This document shows positions 34,500 to 44,499 of a stretch of 64,000 nucleotides of DNA, piece by piece. The stretch's first letter is position 1. Each line of letters begins with the position of its first letter. The stretch lies in assembly GCF_024585265.1 (NCBI RefSeq), contig NZ_CP036533.1:1116001-1180000 (forward strand), read 5' to 3'. The notes beneath the pieces are model-generated. The model did no database searches. It was not told where the DNA came from and saw only the letters and a list, made by a program, of their open reading frames with translations. The position numbers and the translations under genes were made by a program. Origin of the DNA: Bradyrhizobium sp. WBAH42 (GTDB lineage: Bacteria; Pseudomonadota; Alphaproteobacteria; Rhizobiales; Xanthobacteraceae).

Positions 34500-35654
34500 C
34501 TATTTCTTCTCCGCCCGCGCCTTCTCCGCGTCCCACGCCTGGAATTGCCTGAACAGCGTCTCCTTGTCTGCATCAGACACGGTTGCTGCCGCAGGGCTCT
34601 GCTTCAAGAACGCCTCGAAGCGCTGCCGTGTCACCGGCTCGATGCCGTGCTTGTCGAGCCATTGCTGCGCCACCGGCAATCTGTTCCAGCCGGAAAGCGG
34701 CGCCGCCAGCGAGACCTCCTTCCACTTGGGATGGAAGGGCGGATTCTGCAGTGCCGTGAATTTCGTGAAGAACGCGTCCACGAACAGCGCGAGCTTGCGA
34801 TAACGCTCGGTGTTGGGCGCCCAATTGTAGGCCGCGAGCACCGCGGGCACCGCGATCGTGTCGACGCTCTCACCCTCCTTGATGAGATTCGGGTAGTCCT
34901 TGGCGGTCAGGGTTGCCGGCAGATAGTCGCTCTGCAGCGGCTTTGCATAGTCCACCTTCGCGAGATGGAAGCGGCCGTCATTGCCGAAGGTCGAGACCGA
35001 TTTGTACGGCTTGCCTCCGACCACGATGACGGCATCGATCTGTCCGGCCTTCAGCTTCTCCATCGCGATGCGTTGCTCGACATAGACGAAGTTCGCCTTG
35101 ATCCCGAGCCGCTCGAACACCGTCAGTGCGGTGACGAAGGTCCCGCCATTGGGCAGATCGACGCTGACCTTCTTGCCCTCGAGGTCCTTCAGCGTTGCGA
35201 TCGATTTCGGCGCGATGACCTGCATCTCTTCATTGTAGAGCTTGGTCACGTAAGTGAACTGTTTCTTGATGTCCTTGGCGAAGCCCTTGCGCTCGAGATA
35301 GTCGAGCGTGTCTGCGCGCACGATGCCGAGATCGACGCCCTGCAGGAACAGAATGTCGGCGACGCTCTGCACCGAGCCGCGGCCGACGATCGGCAGCACG
35401 CGGATCTTGTTGCCGTCGTCGAGCACCGAGGCGAGGTCGGCGCCGAACTGCACATAAGTGCCACCGATCGTGCCCGTGATCAGCGTGACGGTGTTGGCGT
35501 TCAGCGCCTGCTTGGTCGAGGTCGAGCCGAACTGGAAGATGGCCTTCAGGCTGTCCGAGACCTTGGCCGGATCGTATTCGGCCTGCTCGGCGTGGGCGGC
35601 GAAGGCACAGATGGTCGTGATGGCGGCAAGCGCCATTTTCAAAGTATTACGCAT
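34500..35654 (-). CDS. TAXI-family solute-binding protein, secreted
   Basis: 384 residues. A classic signal peptide (MRNTLKMALAAITTICAFAAHAEQ) gives a periplasmic protein. The TAXI fold shows VTLITGTIGGTYVQFGADLASVL, GVDLGIVRADTLDYL and KKVSVDLPNGGTFVTALTVFERL. The C-terminal ~110 residues (from about FFTKF) carry extra helices not present in short TAXI proteins. No TRAP permease lies nearby, so it is an orphan binding protein; the ligand is unknown (carboxylates are common in the family). The Sel1-like membrane gene upstream ends 20 bases before this start, suggesting co-transcription. Confidence 0.88.
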   Translation of the reverse strand: MRNTLKMALAAITTICAFAAHAEQAEYDPAKVSDSLKAIFQFGSTSTKQALNANTVTLITGTIGGTYVQFGADLASVLDDGNKIRVLPIVGRGSVQSVADILFLQGVDLGIVRADTLDYLERKGFAKDIKKQFTYVTKLYNEEMQVIAPKSIATLKDLEGKKVSVDLPNGGTFVTALTVFERLGIKANFVYVEQRIAMEKLKAGQIDAVIVVGGKPYKSVSTFGNDGRFHLAKVDYAKPLQSDYLPATLTAKDYPNLIKEGESVDTIAVPAVLAAYNWAPNTERYRKLALFVDAFFTKFTALQNPPFHPKWKEVSLAAPLSGWNRLPVAQQWLDKHGIEPVTRQRFEAFLKQSPAAATVSDADKETLFRQFQAWDAEKARAEKK

Positions 35655-35674
35655 GATGTCCCCTCTGAATTGGC

Positions 35675-36526
35675 CTAATTCGAGAACTGGGCGAGGCGCT
35701 GGCGCGCTTCCGCCGATCCGAGACTGGCAGCCTTTTGATACCAGTCGCGCGCGGCGGTCGCGTCAGCGGCGATGCGCCGCGAGTCGCTGGTGCCAAGCAC
35801 GGCCGGGTCATAACTCTGCGCCAGCAGAAACGCAGCCGTGGCATCCTGTGCATTGGCCGCGCGTTCAAGCAGCAGGCGGGCAGCAACAATATCGCCGACG
35901 CCCAACAGGCTCTTCGCGCGCGTCATCAGCGCGGCCAGCGTGTCAGCATCGAGCGTCTTTGCGGGCGCAGGCGGTGCAGGCGGCGCCGCGACGGGCGCGG
36001 GCGCTGGTTGGGTTTGTCCTTGGACTTGCAGCGCGGTCTGATAGGCGGTCGCGATCGCCTCGCGACTCGGTGCGGCAGGTGCAGAGAGAGCCTGCGTGTC
36101 GGCGCTCGCCAGCCTCGTGTCGCTCACGCGGGCCGCATCCTTGGGCGGGATCTGCGGTGTGGTCGGTGCGCTGGCCGACGCCATCGCTGGGTCCGCCATG
36201 ATGCGGACCCAGCTATCGGCATGAGTGGCGAAGAGGCCGCGCAAGTCGGACTGAAACAGTGTGACCAGAACTGCCAGAGTGGATGCCGCCAGAACGGCCG
36301 CGAGCACACTTGGGACCATTCTGGAGCGCAATGTCACCGGTGCATATTCGCTCGGGTCCGGCGCACCGAGCGGATCGGACAGAAACAGTGGAATTGGATC
36401 GTCCTGCGCGAGCTCGGCGCGCTTGGCACGTGCACGGATATAGGACGCGATGGGCGGATGTGATGCAGATCGATCGGAATCGTGCGCGTGCGATTCCTTC
36501 GACAGACGGTAGGCCGTCGTCTCCAT
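35675..36526 (-). CDS. Membrane protein with Sel1-like C-terminal repeats
   Basis: 283 residues. About 70 cytosolic residues, a single hydrophobic segment (about 72-92, MVPSVLAAVLAASTLAVLVTL), then a Pro/Ala-rich periplasmic linker (about 160-190). The C-terminal part (about 200-280) has helical repeats of the Sel1/TPR type: LLERAANAQDATAAFLLAQSY and DWYQKAASLGSAEARQRLAQF. It probably mediates protein contact in the periplasm. The TAXI gene follows by 20 bases on the same strand, so the two products may act together. No enzymatic motif is seen. Confidence 0.72.
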   Translation of the reverse strand: METTAYRLSKESHAHDSDRSASHPPIASYIRARAKRAELAQDDPIPLFLSDPLGAPDPSEYAPVTLRSRMVPSVLAAVLAASTLAVLVTLFQSDLRGLFATHADSWVRIMADPAMASASAPTTPQIPPKDAARVSDTRLASADTQALSAPAAPSREAIATAYQTALQVQGQTQPAPAPVAAPPAPPAPAKTLDADTLAALMTRAKSLLGVGDIVAARLLLERAANAQDATAAFLLAQSYDPAVLGTSDSRRIAADATAARDWYQKAASLGSAEARQRLAQFSN

Positions 36527-36810
36527 GGTGTGATGCTCCCCTTTACTGACGCAACGCAGGGGCAGTCCCGGCTTCAGTCTTCTTGTTGTTGTCCAGAGGT
36601 CCCCGCTAACTGGAACCGGTAAATCGCCGTCCGATTCAGCCCAAAAAACGACGGTGGTTTGCGCGAATCTGGAAATATTTGGGTTTGATTACGGCGGCGC
36701 GGCGGAATGCACCGGAATTTTGCTCGCTATGGTTGAGCGGGATTTTCGATGCGGCGGCGTGCGCAGCTTTGCGATGTCGCGGTCGTCGACGCTGCCCGTC
36801 TCGCCCTCCG
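36527..36810. other. Gene-free gap upstream of the Sel1-like gene
   Basis: Short open frames cross this stretch on both strands, but none has a ribosome site or recognisable sequence. It should contain the leftward promoter of the Sel1-TAXI operon. No clear -35/-10 pair is visible. Confidence 0.4.
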
Positions 36811-36982
36811 CTGTCATTCCCCGCGACCCGGCTACGCCAAGGCTTCGCCGAGGTTTCGGTCTTGGGCACGCCGAAGCTTGAGCGTAGGCGGCAAGCGGGG
36901 AATCCAGTACACCGCGGCGTCTCGGCTAGATCACTAACGTCTCTGGAATAATGGATCGCCCGGTCGAGCCGGGCGATGACAG
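36811..36982. repeat. Dispersed palindromic repeat, CTGTCAT-CCAGTA type (copy 3, long)
   Basis: CTGTCATTCCCCGCGACC and GTCGAGCCGGGCGATGACAG end arms with an inserted GCTACGCCAAGGCTTCGCC-type inverted segment in the left half. The insert makes it about 65 bases longer than copies 1 and 2. Confidence 0.7.
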
Positions 36983-37019
36983 CTGTGGATGTTGAAACAG
37001 CGTCGCGATGACATTGCGA

Positions 37020-37994
37020 TCACGGATGCAGGATCACCTTGCCCATAGCCTGACGGCCCGCGAGCACCTTCAACGCATCCGCGGTCTGGGCCAGCGGGAA
37101 GGTGCGGTCGACATGCGATGAGATCTTGCCTTCCGCGGTCCACTTCACCAGCTTCTCGAGATTGGCGCGATTTTTCGCCGGGTTGAGCCGCGTCCAGGCG
37201 CCCCAGAACACGCCGCGGATGTCGCAGCCCTTCAGCAGCGCGAGGTTCAGCGGCATCTTGGGAATGTCGCCGGCCGCAAAGCCGATGACGAGAAAGCGGC
37301 CTTCCCATGCGATCGAGCGCAGCGCCTGTTCGGCGTAAGCACCACCCACCGGATCGAAGATGATGTCGACGCCCCTGCCATTGGTGAGCTTGCGCAGGCC
37401 TTCCTTCAGATCTTCCTTGGCGTAGTTCAGCGTCAGCTCGGCGCCATGCGCCTTGGCGAATTCGAGCTTCTCGTCCGACGAGGCGCAGGCGATCACCTTC
37501 AAGCCCATCAGCTTGCCGAGCTCGCAGGCCGCAAGGCCGGTGCCGCCAGCTGCACCCAGCACGGCGAGCGTCTCGCCCGGCTTGGGGCTGGCGCGATCCT
37601 CCAGCGCGTGCAGCGCGGTGCCGTAGATGATGATGATGCCGGCCGCGCGGTCGTAGTCGAGACTGTCGGGGATCTTCACGATCGATGCCGCCGGCAGCGC
37701 GATCTTCTCGCGCGCGCCATTGTGGCCGCAGGAGGCGACGACGCGGTCGCCGACCTTGAGGTCAGTGACCCCGGCGCCGATGCTCTCGATCACCCCGGCA
37801 ACTTCCGCCGCCGGCGAGAACGGAAATGGCGGCTTGATCTGGTACTTGCCCTGGATCATCAGGATGTCGAAGAAATTCAGCGCCGCCGCCTTGATCGCGA
37901 TGACGGCTTCGCCGGGCCCTGCCACCGGATCCGGCACCTCAGTCAGAACGAGGTCGTCGGGCTGGCAATATTGCGAGCAGAGGATGGCTTTCAT
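37020..37994 (-). CDS. NADPH:quinone oxidoreductase, zinc-independent MDR family
   Basis: 324 residues, the standard length of QOR-type medium-chain reductases. N-terminal GroES-like domain (ALNFFDILMIQGKYQIKPPFPFSPAAEVAGVI), then the nucleotide fold VLGAAGGTGLAACELGKLMGLKVIACASS. GGVDIIFD-type strand (NGRGVDIIFDPVGG) and the C-terminal catalytic loop follow. The Cys/His residues of zinc alcohol dehydrogenases are missing, as in QORs. It should reduce quinones or enones with NADPH in the cytosol. Alone, leftward; the SDR gene at 38216 is divergent. Confidence 0.92.
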   Translation of the reverse strand: MKAILCSQYCQPDDLVLTEVPDPVAGPGEAVIAIKAAALNFFDILMIQGKYQIKPPFPFSPAAEVAGVIESIGAGVTDLKVGDRVVASCGHNGAREKIALPAASIVKIPDSLDYDRAAGIIIIYGTALHALEDRASPKPGETLAVLGAAGGTGLAACELGKLMGLKVIACASSDEKLEFAKAHGAELTLNYAKEDLKEGLRKLTNGRGVDIIFDPVGGAYAEQALRSIAWEGRFLVIGFAAGDIPKMPLNLALLKGCDIRGVFWGAWTRLNPAKNRANLEKLVKWTAEGKISSHVDRTFPLAQTADALKVLAGRQAMGKVILHP

Positions 37995-38108
37995 GGCGGC
38001 ACCTTGAGAGCGTTTCGAGTGGAATTATAGTTGGGTCGTTTCTGCCGGATTTACTGCGGTCGGACAATCCGGATTCTTTGTCTCGGACCACGCGACGGCC
38101 TAACCTCC

Positions 38109-38189
38109 CGTCATTGCGAGCGCAGCGAAGCAATCCAGAGTCCGCACCGCGGAAATAGTCTGGATTGCTTCGCTGCGCTCGCAATGACG
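38109..38189. repeat. Dispersed palindromic repeat, CGTCATTGCGAG family (copy 4)
   Basis: CGTCATTGCGAGCGCAGCG and CGCTGCGCTCGCAATGACG arms with GAAGCAATCCAGA / TCTGGATTGCTTC inside. It lies in the divergent gap and ends 26 bases before the SDR gene. Confidence 0.85.
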
Positions 38190-38215
38190 AAATTCGCGGA
38201 GAAAGGATTCAAACG

Positions 38216-39055
38216 ATGTTTGAAACAAGCCTGCTCGAGACCAAGCGCATCCTCATCACCGGCGGCGGCTCGGGCCTGGGCGCCGCGATGGGCCGCCGCT
38301 TCCTCGCGCTCGGCGCCGAGCTCGTGATCTGCGGCCGCAAGCTCGATCGCCTCGAGGCAACGGCGCGCGAGATGCGCGAAGAGACCGGCGGCAGGGTCAC
38401 CGCGATCGCCTGCGATATCCGCGACGGTGCGGCCGTCGACAACATGATGGATGCGATCTGGCGCGAGGCGCCGCTCGACATTCTCGTCAACAATGCCGCT
38501 GCCACCTTCATCGCACAAAGCGAGCATCTCTCCTTCCGCGCCGCGGATGCGATCCTGGCGCCGACGCTGCACGGCGCGATGTATTGCACGCTCGCCGCCG
38601 GCCGGCGCTGGATCGAGGCCAAGCATGCCGGCGTCGTGCTGTCGATCCTGTCCACCTCCACCATCACCGGCCGCGCCTTCACGGTTCCCTCGGCAATGGC
38701 GAAGTCGGCGCTGCTGGCGATGACCAGGAGCCTTGCGGTGGAATGGGGCCCGAAGCGCATCCGCACCGTCGCGATCGCGCCGGGCCCGTTTCCGACCGCA
38801 GGGGCCACCGGGCAGCTCCGTCCCGAAGGCCGCGACGAGGGCTGGTCCTCGCGCAACCCGCTTGGGCGCACCGGCGAGCACAGCGAGCTGGCCGATCTCG
38901 CCAGCTTCCTGGTCTCGGACCGCGCCGCCTACATCAATGGCGAGATGGTGGTGATCGACGGCGGCGCGCATTTGCGCAGTTCCGGTGCCGAGGATCTGCT
39001 CGGCTGGACCGAGGCGCAATGGGCCGCTCAACGCGCCGCCAGATCCAAGGCGTAA
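38216..39055 (+). CDS. 2,4-dienoyl-CoA reductase-like SDR
   Basis: 279 residues from the ATG at 38216, with GAAAGGA upstream; the longer frame to 38165 runs through repeat copy 4. ILITGGGSGLGAAMGRRF, LVNNAAATFI and the closing NGEMVVIDGG are SDR motifs. At the catalytic position the usual YxxxK is SAMAK (VPSAMAKSALLAMTRSLAVEWG). This Tyr-less arrangement is the one I recall for mitochondrial and peroxisomal 2,4-dienoyl-CoA reductases, which place Tyr and Lys differently. It should reduce 2,4-dienoyl-CoA with NADPH in beta-oxidation of unsaturated fatty acids. Monocistronic. Confidence 0.85.
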   Translation: MFETSLLETKRILITGGGSGLGAAMGRRFLALGAELVICGRKLDRLEATAREMREETGGRVTAIACDIRDGAAVDNMMDAIWREAPLDILVNNAAATFIAQSEHLSFRAADAILAPTLHGAMYCTLAAGRRWIEAKHAGVVLSILSTSTITGRAFTVPSAMAKSALLAMTRSLAVEWGPKRIRTVAIAPGPFPTAGATGQLRPEGRDEGWSSRNPLGRTGEHSELADLASFLVSDRAAYINGEMVVIDGGAHLRSSGAEDLLGWTEAQWAAQRAARSKA

Positions 39056-39171
39056 CCGCCGCCGATACCGCTAACTGCCTTCCCAAATTGGACTTTCCCG
39101 GCTATCCCTGGCCGGGGACAACGCGCGCTCGGGCCATCTTCCAGTCACAATATTGAGGGAACCACTGCGGC

Positions 39172-39840
39172 ATGTGGCGGGTGCTGATTTTAGCTTTGAC
39201 GACTGGCGTGGCGGCCGGGGGAATCGCCGTTTCTGCGCGGGCGCAGACGGCGCAACCGGCGCCCAAGTCCGGTTCTGCTCCAAAAGAGGCTACACCCAAG
39301 CCGGCGGCGCCGCCGGCCAACACCAACGCAAAGGCGACCCCGAAGCCCGAGAGCAAGCCGGCGGCCCCGGCTGCGGCAGTTGCGGGGGGCGCGGAGCCGA
39401 CCCTGATCGGGCAGTTCGGCACCTGGGGCGCCTATTCGGCGACGCCGAACGGCAAGAAGGTCTGCTTCGCGCTGGCCAAGCCGTCGTCGTCGAAAACCAA
39501 CCCGCCGAACCGGCCGCGCGATCCCGCCTATGCCTTCGTCTCGACCCGGCCGGCCGAGAAGGTCAACAACGAAGTCTCGGTCATGATCGGCTATGCGCTG
39601 AAGCCCGGCTCGGAATCGACCGTCGAGGTCGGCGGCGCCTCCTTCGCCATGTACACGCAGGGCGACGGGCTCTGGATCAAGAACGCGGCCGAGGAGGAGC
39701 GGATGGTCGAAGCCATGCGCAAATCCGCCGATCTCGTCGTCAAGGGCGTCTCGGCCAAGGGCACCGAGACGACCGACACGTTTTCGCTGAAAGGCCTCGC
39801 CCAGGCGCTCGACAAGATCGCGCAGGACTGCAGGCGTTAA
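39172..39840 (+). CDS. Invasion-associated locus B (IalB)-like secreted protein
   Basis: 222 residues. Signal peptide MWRVLILALTTGVAAGGIAVSARAQ, then an unusually long Pro/Ala/Lys linker (about 27-73). The IalB domain follows, with LIGQFGTWGAYSATPNGKKVCFALAKPSS and a final Cys in AQDCRR; the two cysteines probably form a disulfide. IalB proteins are periplasmic or outer-membrane-associated and were named from Bartonella; in free-living rhizobia their role is unknown. The ATG is weakly placed (GAGGGAACCACTGCGGC upstream). Ends about 190 bases before rlmN. Confidence 0.85.
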   Translation: MWRVLILALTTGVAAGGIAVSARAQTAQPAPKSGSAPKEATPKPAAPPANTNAKATPKPESKPAAPAAAVAGGAEPTLIGQFGTWGAYSATPNGKKVCFALAKPSSSKTNPPNRPRDPAYAFVSTRPAEKVNNEVSVMIGYALKPGSESTVEVGGASFAMYTQGDGLWIKNAAEEERMVEAMRKSADLVVKGVSAKGTETTDTFSLKGLAQALDKIAQDCRR

Positions 39841-39922
39841 GACTGCGGGCGTTAAGTCTGCTGGCGATAAGGTCGCAATCGGCGGTTCCGGTTGCTATAT
39901 AGGGGTATCCCAAAGGCGCTGC

Positions 39923-40007
39923 CGTCATGGCCGGGCTTGTCCCGGCCATCCACGCGCTGGTTCCGGCGGGGAGAACGTGGATGCCCGGGACAAGCCCGGG
40001 CATGACG
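39923..40007. repeat. Dispersed palindromic repeat, GGCCGGGACAAGCCCGGCC type (copy 2)
   Basis: CGTCATGGCCGGGCTTGTCCCGG and CCCGGGACAAGCCCGGGCATGACG arms. It resembles 3576-3655 and lies immediately before rlmN. Confidence 0.75.
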
Positions 40008-40032
40008 AGACAGCAGCAATCTCAGGCAACCG

Positions 40033-41226
40033 ATGACCGAGCCGCACAACGCCATCCTGGTGGAGAAGACTCCGCTCGAAACCTATGTGCCGCCGGCAAA
40101 ACCGTCGCTGATCGGCCTGTCGCGCGCCGAGCTTGCCGATCGCCTCGGCGAGATCGGCGTCGCACCGGCCCAGCGCAAGATGCGCGTGCAGCAGCTGTGG
40201 CACTGGATCTATTTCCGCGGCGCCCAGAGCTTCGATGACATGACCTCGATCTCGAAGGGCATCCGCGCCGATCTCGCCCAGCATTTCACCGTGGACCGGC
40301 CCGAGGTGGTGGCCGAGCAGATCTCCAACGACGGCACCCGCAAATGGCTGCTGCGTCTGCCGAGCGGCGACAATGTTCAAAAGGCGCACGAAGTCGAATG
40401 CGTCTACATCCCCGAGACCGACCGCGGCACGCTGTGCGTCTCCTCGCAGGTGGGGTGCACGCTGAACTGCGCCTTCTGCCACACCGGCACCCAGCGCCTG
40501 GTGCGCAACCTCACCGCCGGCGAGATCGTAGGCCAGGTGATGGTCGCGCGCGATCGCCTCAACGACTGGGCCGATCGCGAGGATGGCACCCGCCGCGTCA
40601 CCAACATCGTGATGATGGGCATGGGCGAGCCGCTCTACAATTTCGACGCGGTGCGCGATGCGCTCTTGATCGTCGGCGACAACGAAGGCATCGGCATCTC
40701 CCGCCGCCGCATCACGCTGTCGACCTCGGGCGTGGTGCCGAACATCGTGCGCGCCGGCGAGGAGATCGGCGTCATGCTCGCGATCTCGCTGCACGCGGTG
40801 CGCGACGAGCTGCGCAACGAGCTGGTGCCGCTCAACCGCAAATATCCGATCAAGGAGCTGCTGCAGGCCTGCCGCGACTATCCCGGCGCCTCCAACGCGC
40901 GCCGCATCACCTTCGAATATGTCATGCTCAAGGGCGTCAACGATTCGCTCGACGATGCCAAGCTGCTGGTGAAGCTGCTCAAGGGCATTCCGGCCAAGAT
41001 CAATCTGATCCCGTTCAATCCGTGGCCCGGCACTGCATATGAATGCTCGGACTGGGACCAGATCGAAAGGTTCTCCGAATACATCTTCGACGCCGGCTAT
41101 TCCTCGCCGGTGCGCACCCCGCGCGGCCGCGACATTCTCGCCGCCTGCGGCCAGCTCAAGTCGGAGACCGAAAAGCTATCCGCGCGCGAACGCCAGGCGC
41201 TGCGCGCCATGGCGATGACGGATTGA
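40033..41226 (+). CDS. rlmN: 23S rRNA (adenine2503-C2)/tRNA (adenine37-C2) methyltransferase
   Basis: 397 residues. Radical SAM cluster motif CTLNCAFC within [16 protein letters not shown]; the conserved methyl-carrying Cys lies in the loop GHTG-containing C-terminal region ([20 protein letters not shown]). [11 protein letters not shown] is the SAM-binding GEP motif. It methylates A2503 of 23S rRNA, and A37 of some tRNAs, by a ping-pong mechanism via a methyl-Cys intermediate. The start was kept at 40033; the ~30-residue extension [19 protein letters not shown] is common in alphaproteobacterial members. Monocistronic. Confidence 0.96.
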   Translation: MTEPHNAILVEKTPLETYVPPAKPSLIGLSRAELADRLGEIGVAPAQRKMRVQQLWHWIYFRGAQSFDDMTSISKGIRADLAQHFTVDRPEVVAEQISNDGTRKWLLRLPSGDNVQKAHEVECVYIPETDRGTLCVSSQVGCTLNCAFCHTGTQRLVRNLTAGEIVGQVMVARDRLNDWADREDGTRRVTNIVMMGMGEPLYNFDAVRDALLIVGDNEGIGISRRRITLSTSGVVPNIVRAGEEIGVMLAISLHAVRDELRNELVPLNRKYPIKELLQACRDYPGASNARRITFEYVMLKGVNDSLDDAKLLVKLLKGIPAKINLIPFNPWPGTAYECSDWDQIERFSEYIFDAGYSSPVRTPRGRDILAACGQLKSETEKLSARERQALRAMAMTD

Positions 41227-41255
41227 GTTGTTCATGCCGTCGTTCTCGCATTCCT

Positions 41256-41340
41256 GTCATTGCGAGCGCAGCGAAGCAACCCAGAATATCTCCGCGGCGG
41301 CAGTCTGGATTGCTTCGTCGCTGCGCTCCTCGCAATGACG
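41256..41340. repeat. Dispersed palindromic repeat, CGTCATTGCGAG family (copy 5)
   Basis: GTCATTGCGAGCGCAGCGAAGCA and GCTGCGCTCCTCGCAATGACG arms. Inner words CCCAGAATATC and CAGTCTGGATTGC are partly degenerate. Confidence 0.85.
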
Positions 41341-41360
41341 ACTGAGTTGGCATTTTCGTC

Positions 41361-41849
41361 ATGTCCCTGATCGGCCGCCTCGTCGTCATCTTCATCGGCT
41401 TTCTCGCCGCCTGCTTCGTCGGCGGCATGATCGTCGTCGTCGCGCTGCTGTTTCCGGAATTCGCCGATCTCGGCGCCGGTCCGGTCGATCAGGGCACGAT
41501 CGACATCCTGCTCGGCTTCGGCTTCATCTTCGTCTCGGGCTTCGCACTGGTGCCGGCGGCGGTAATCGTCGCGATCACCGAAGCGCTCTACATCCGCAGT
41601 GCGATCGCCTATGCCGTCGGCGGGGGCCTCGTCGGGCTCGCCTGCTATCTCGGTCTTGTTCCCTTCCACGCCGACACGCTGCAGTTCGAGGGCATCGTGC
41701 GGCGTCACCTGGAAATCATGACGGGTGCCGGCATCGTTGCCGGCGTGGTCTACTGGTTGATCGCCGGCCGCAACGCCGGTGCCTGGCGCGAGCCGCCACC
41801 CGCGCGCAAGCCGCCTCCGCCGATGCCGTCGAATTCGCGGCCGGATTGA
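41361..41849 (+). CDS. Four-helix integral membrane protein, unrecognised
   Basis: 162 residues with hydrophobic segments at about 7-30, 48-72, 78-99 and 115-135. The Pro/Arg-rich tail (REPPPARKPPPPMPSNSRP) is probably cytosolic. An Asp/Gly loop (FADLGAGPVDQGTIDILLG) lies between helices one and two. I recognise no conserved family. It lies between RlmN and a PAP2 phosphatase, flanked by repeats on both sides, so it was probably transcribed alone. The ATG has only a weak upstream site (TTTTCGTC). Confidence 0.65.
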   Translation: MSLIGRLVVIFIGFLAACFVGGMIVVVALLFPEFADLGAGPVDQGTIDILLGFGFIFVSGFALVPAAVIVAITEALYIRSAIAYAVGGGLVGLACYLGLVPFHADTLQFEGIVRRHLEIMTGAGIVAGVVYWLIAGRNAGAWREPPPARKPPPPMPSNSRPD

Positions 41850-41854
41850 GACGC

Positions 41855-41972
41855 CGTCATTGCGAGGAGCGAAGCGACGAAGCAATCCAGGGTCCTCTGC
41901 GGAAAGATTCTGGATTGCTTCGCTTCCGCCTTCGCTCTTCGAGCTACGGCGGACAAGTCGCTCGCAATGACG
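41855..41972. repeat. Dispersed palindromic repeat, CGTCATTGCGAG family (copy 6)
   Basis: CGTCATTGCGAGGAGCGAAGCGA and GTCGCTCGCAATGACG arms. The right half carries an insertion (CCGCCTTCGCTCTTCGAGC...) of about 30 bases compared with the short copies. Confidence 0.8.
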
Positions 41973-42018
41973 GATTCCGGGGTTTCCATCCCCTTCCCAC
42001 TCCGCTAAACCGCGCGCC

Positions 42019-42795
42019 ATGAACCGGACTGGACTCTTCATTGCCCTGGCGCTGTGGCTCGTCATCGGCGTCGCCTTCGGCCTCTATCCCGAGCTCGACC
42101 TCAAGCTCGCTTCGCTGTTCTTCGACCCCGAGACCAGGACTTTTCCGCTCAAGCTGAACGAGTGGGCCGGCTTTGCGCGCGATGCGGCGATGTGGATCGC
42201 CTGGGCGTTCGCCCTTCCCTCGATCGTCGCGCTCGTGGTCAAGATGGTCCGGCCCGACCGGCCGCTGATGGTGCCCGGGCGCACGATCATTTTCCTGCTG
42301 GTCACGCTGATCATGTCGGCCGGCATTTTGACCAACCTGACGTTCAAGACTTATTGGGGCCGCCCGCGCCCGGTGGTGGTGACCGAGTTCGCGGGCGACC
42401 AGCAATTCGTGCCGTGGTGGGATCCGCGCGGCGGCTGCGGGCGCAATTGCTCGTTCTTCTCCGGCGAAGGGGCAACGGCATTCTGGACGCTGGCGCCGGC
42501 CGCGCTGGCGCCGCCGGCGTGGCGGCCGCTCGCCTATGCCGCCGCCGTGGTGTTCGGTGCCGTCACCAGCACCCTGCGCATGGCCTTCGGCGGGCACTTC
42601 TTTACCGATGTCTCGATCGCCGGCCTCGTCACCTTCGTCGTGATCTGGTTCGCCTACGCGCTGATTTACCGCTGGCCGCGGACGCGGTTCTCGGACGAGG
42701 CGGTGGATGCCGCCCTGACCCGGCTGAACATGCCCGCCTACCGGCTCCGCCAGCGCCTGTTCGGCCGCAAGACCGGCCCCGAACCCTCGGTTTGA
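42019..42795 (+). CDS. PAP2-family membrane phosphatase
   Basis: 258 residues with about six hydrophobic segments. The tripartite acid phosphatase signature is visible: KTYWGRPRPV (K-x6-R-P), SFFSGEGATAFW (PSGH position, with Glu in place of His) and RMAFGGHFFTD (R-x5-H-x3-D). The second motif departs from canonical SGH, as in some lipid A and undecaprenyl-phosphate phosphatases. The active site should face the periplasm. The enzyme could remove a phosphate from lipid A, undecaprenyl diphosphate or phosphatidate; nothing here fixes the substrate. Rightward, 91 bases before argG. Confidence 0.85.
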   Translation: MNRTGLFIALALWLVIGVAFGLYPELDLKLASLFFDPETRTFPLKLNEWAGFARDAAMWIAWAFALPSIVALVVKMVRPDRPLMVPGRTIIFLLVTLIMSAGILTNLTFKTYWGRPRPVVVTEFAGDQQFVPWWDPRGGCGRNCSFFSGEGATAFWTLAPAALAPPAWRPLAYAAAVVFGAVTSTLRMAFGGHFFTDVSIAGLVTFVVIWFAYALIYRWPRTRFSDEAVDAALTRLNMPAYRLRQRLFGRKTGPEPSV

Positions 42796-42868
42796 GCCAT
42801 TAAAGGGGTGCCGAGCCCCGCGAAATTTGATATTCGCGCGGTCAAACCCATCCGTCACATCAGCTTGA

Positions 42869-44224
<1,356 letters not shown>

Positions 44225-44235
44225 CGCTCTCGCTG

Positions 44236-44328
44236 TCGTAGGCTGGGCAAAGCGAAAGCGTGCCCACCATCTTTCCGCGACCGAGATAGTGGTGGGCACG
44301 GCGCTCTCGCGCCTTTGCCACCCTACGA
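44236..44328. repeat. Dispersed inverted repeat, GTGGGCA type (copy 2)
   Basis: TCGTAGGCTGGGCAAAGCG and GCCTTTGCCACCCTACGA arms with GTGCCCACCA / TGGTGGGCAC inside. It is related to 23722-23815. Confidence 0.7.
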
Positions 44329-44340
44329 TTACTGACGCCC

Positions 44341-44430
44341 CGTAGCCCGGATCGAGCGAAGCGAAATCCGGGGCCGCTGCCAAGCCGATGAGATTCCCGG
44401 ATTGCGCTTCGATCGATCCGGGCTACGGGC
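44341..44430. repeat. Palindromic repeat, GTAGCCCGGATCGAGCGAAGC type
   Basis: CGTAGCCCGGATCGA and TCGATCCGGGCTACG are perfect complementary arms, with AAATCCGGGG / CCCGGATTGC inside. Directly follows the previous repeat and lies before the alkaline phosphatase gene. Confidence 0.75.
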
Positions 44431-44499
44431 TTAATGACGGTGTCATGCTCGATCGCTAGCTTCCTGTGTCCATCGGAACGGAATTGCGGAGCATCAAAC

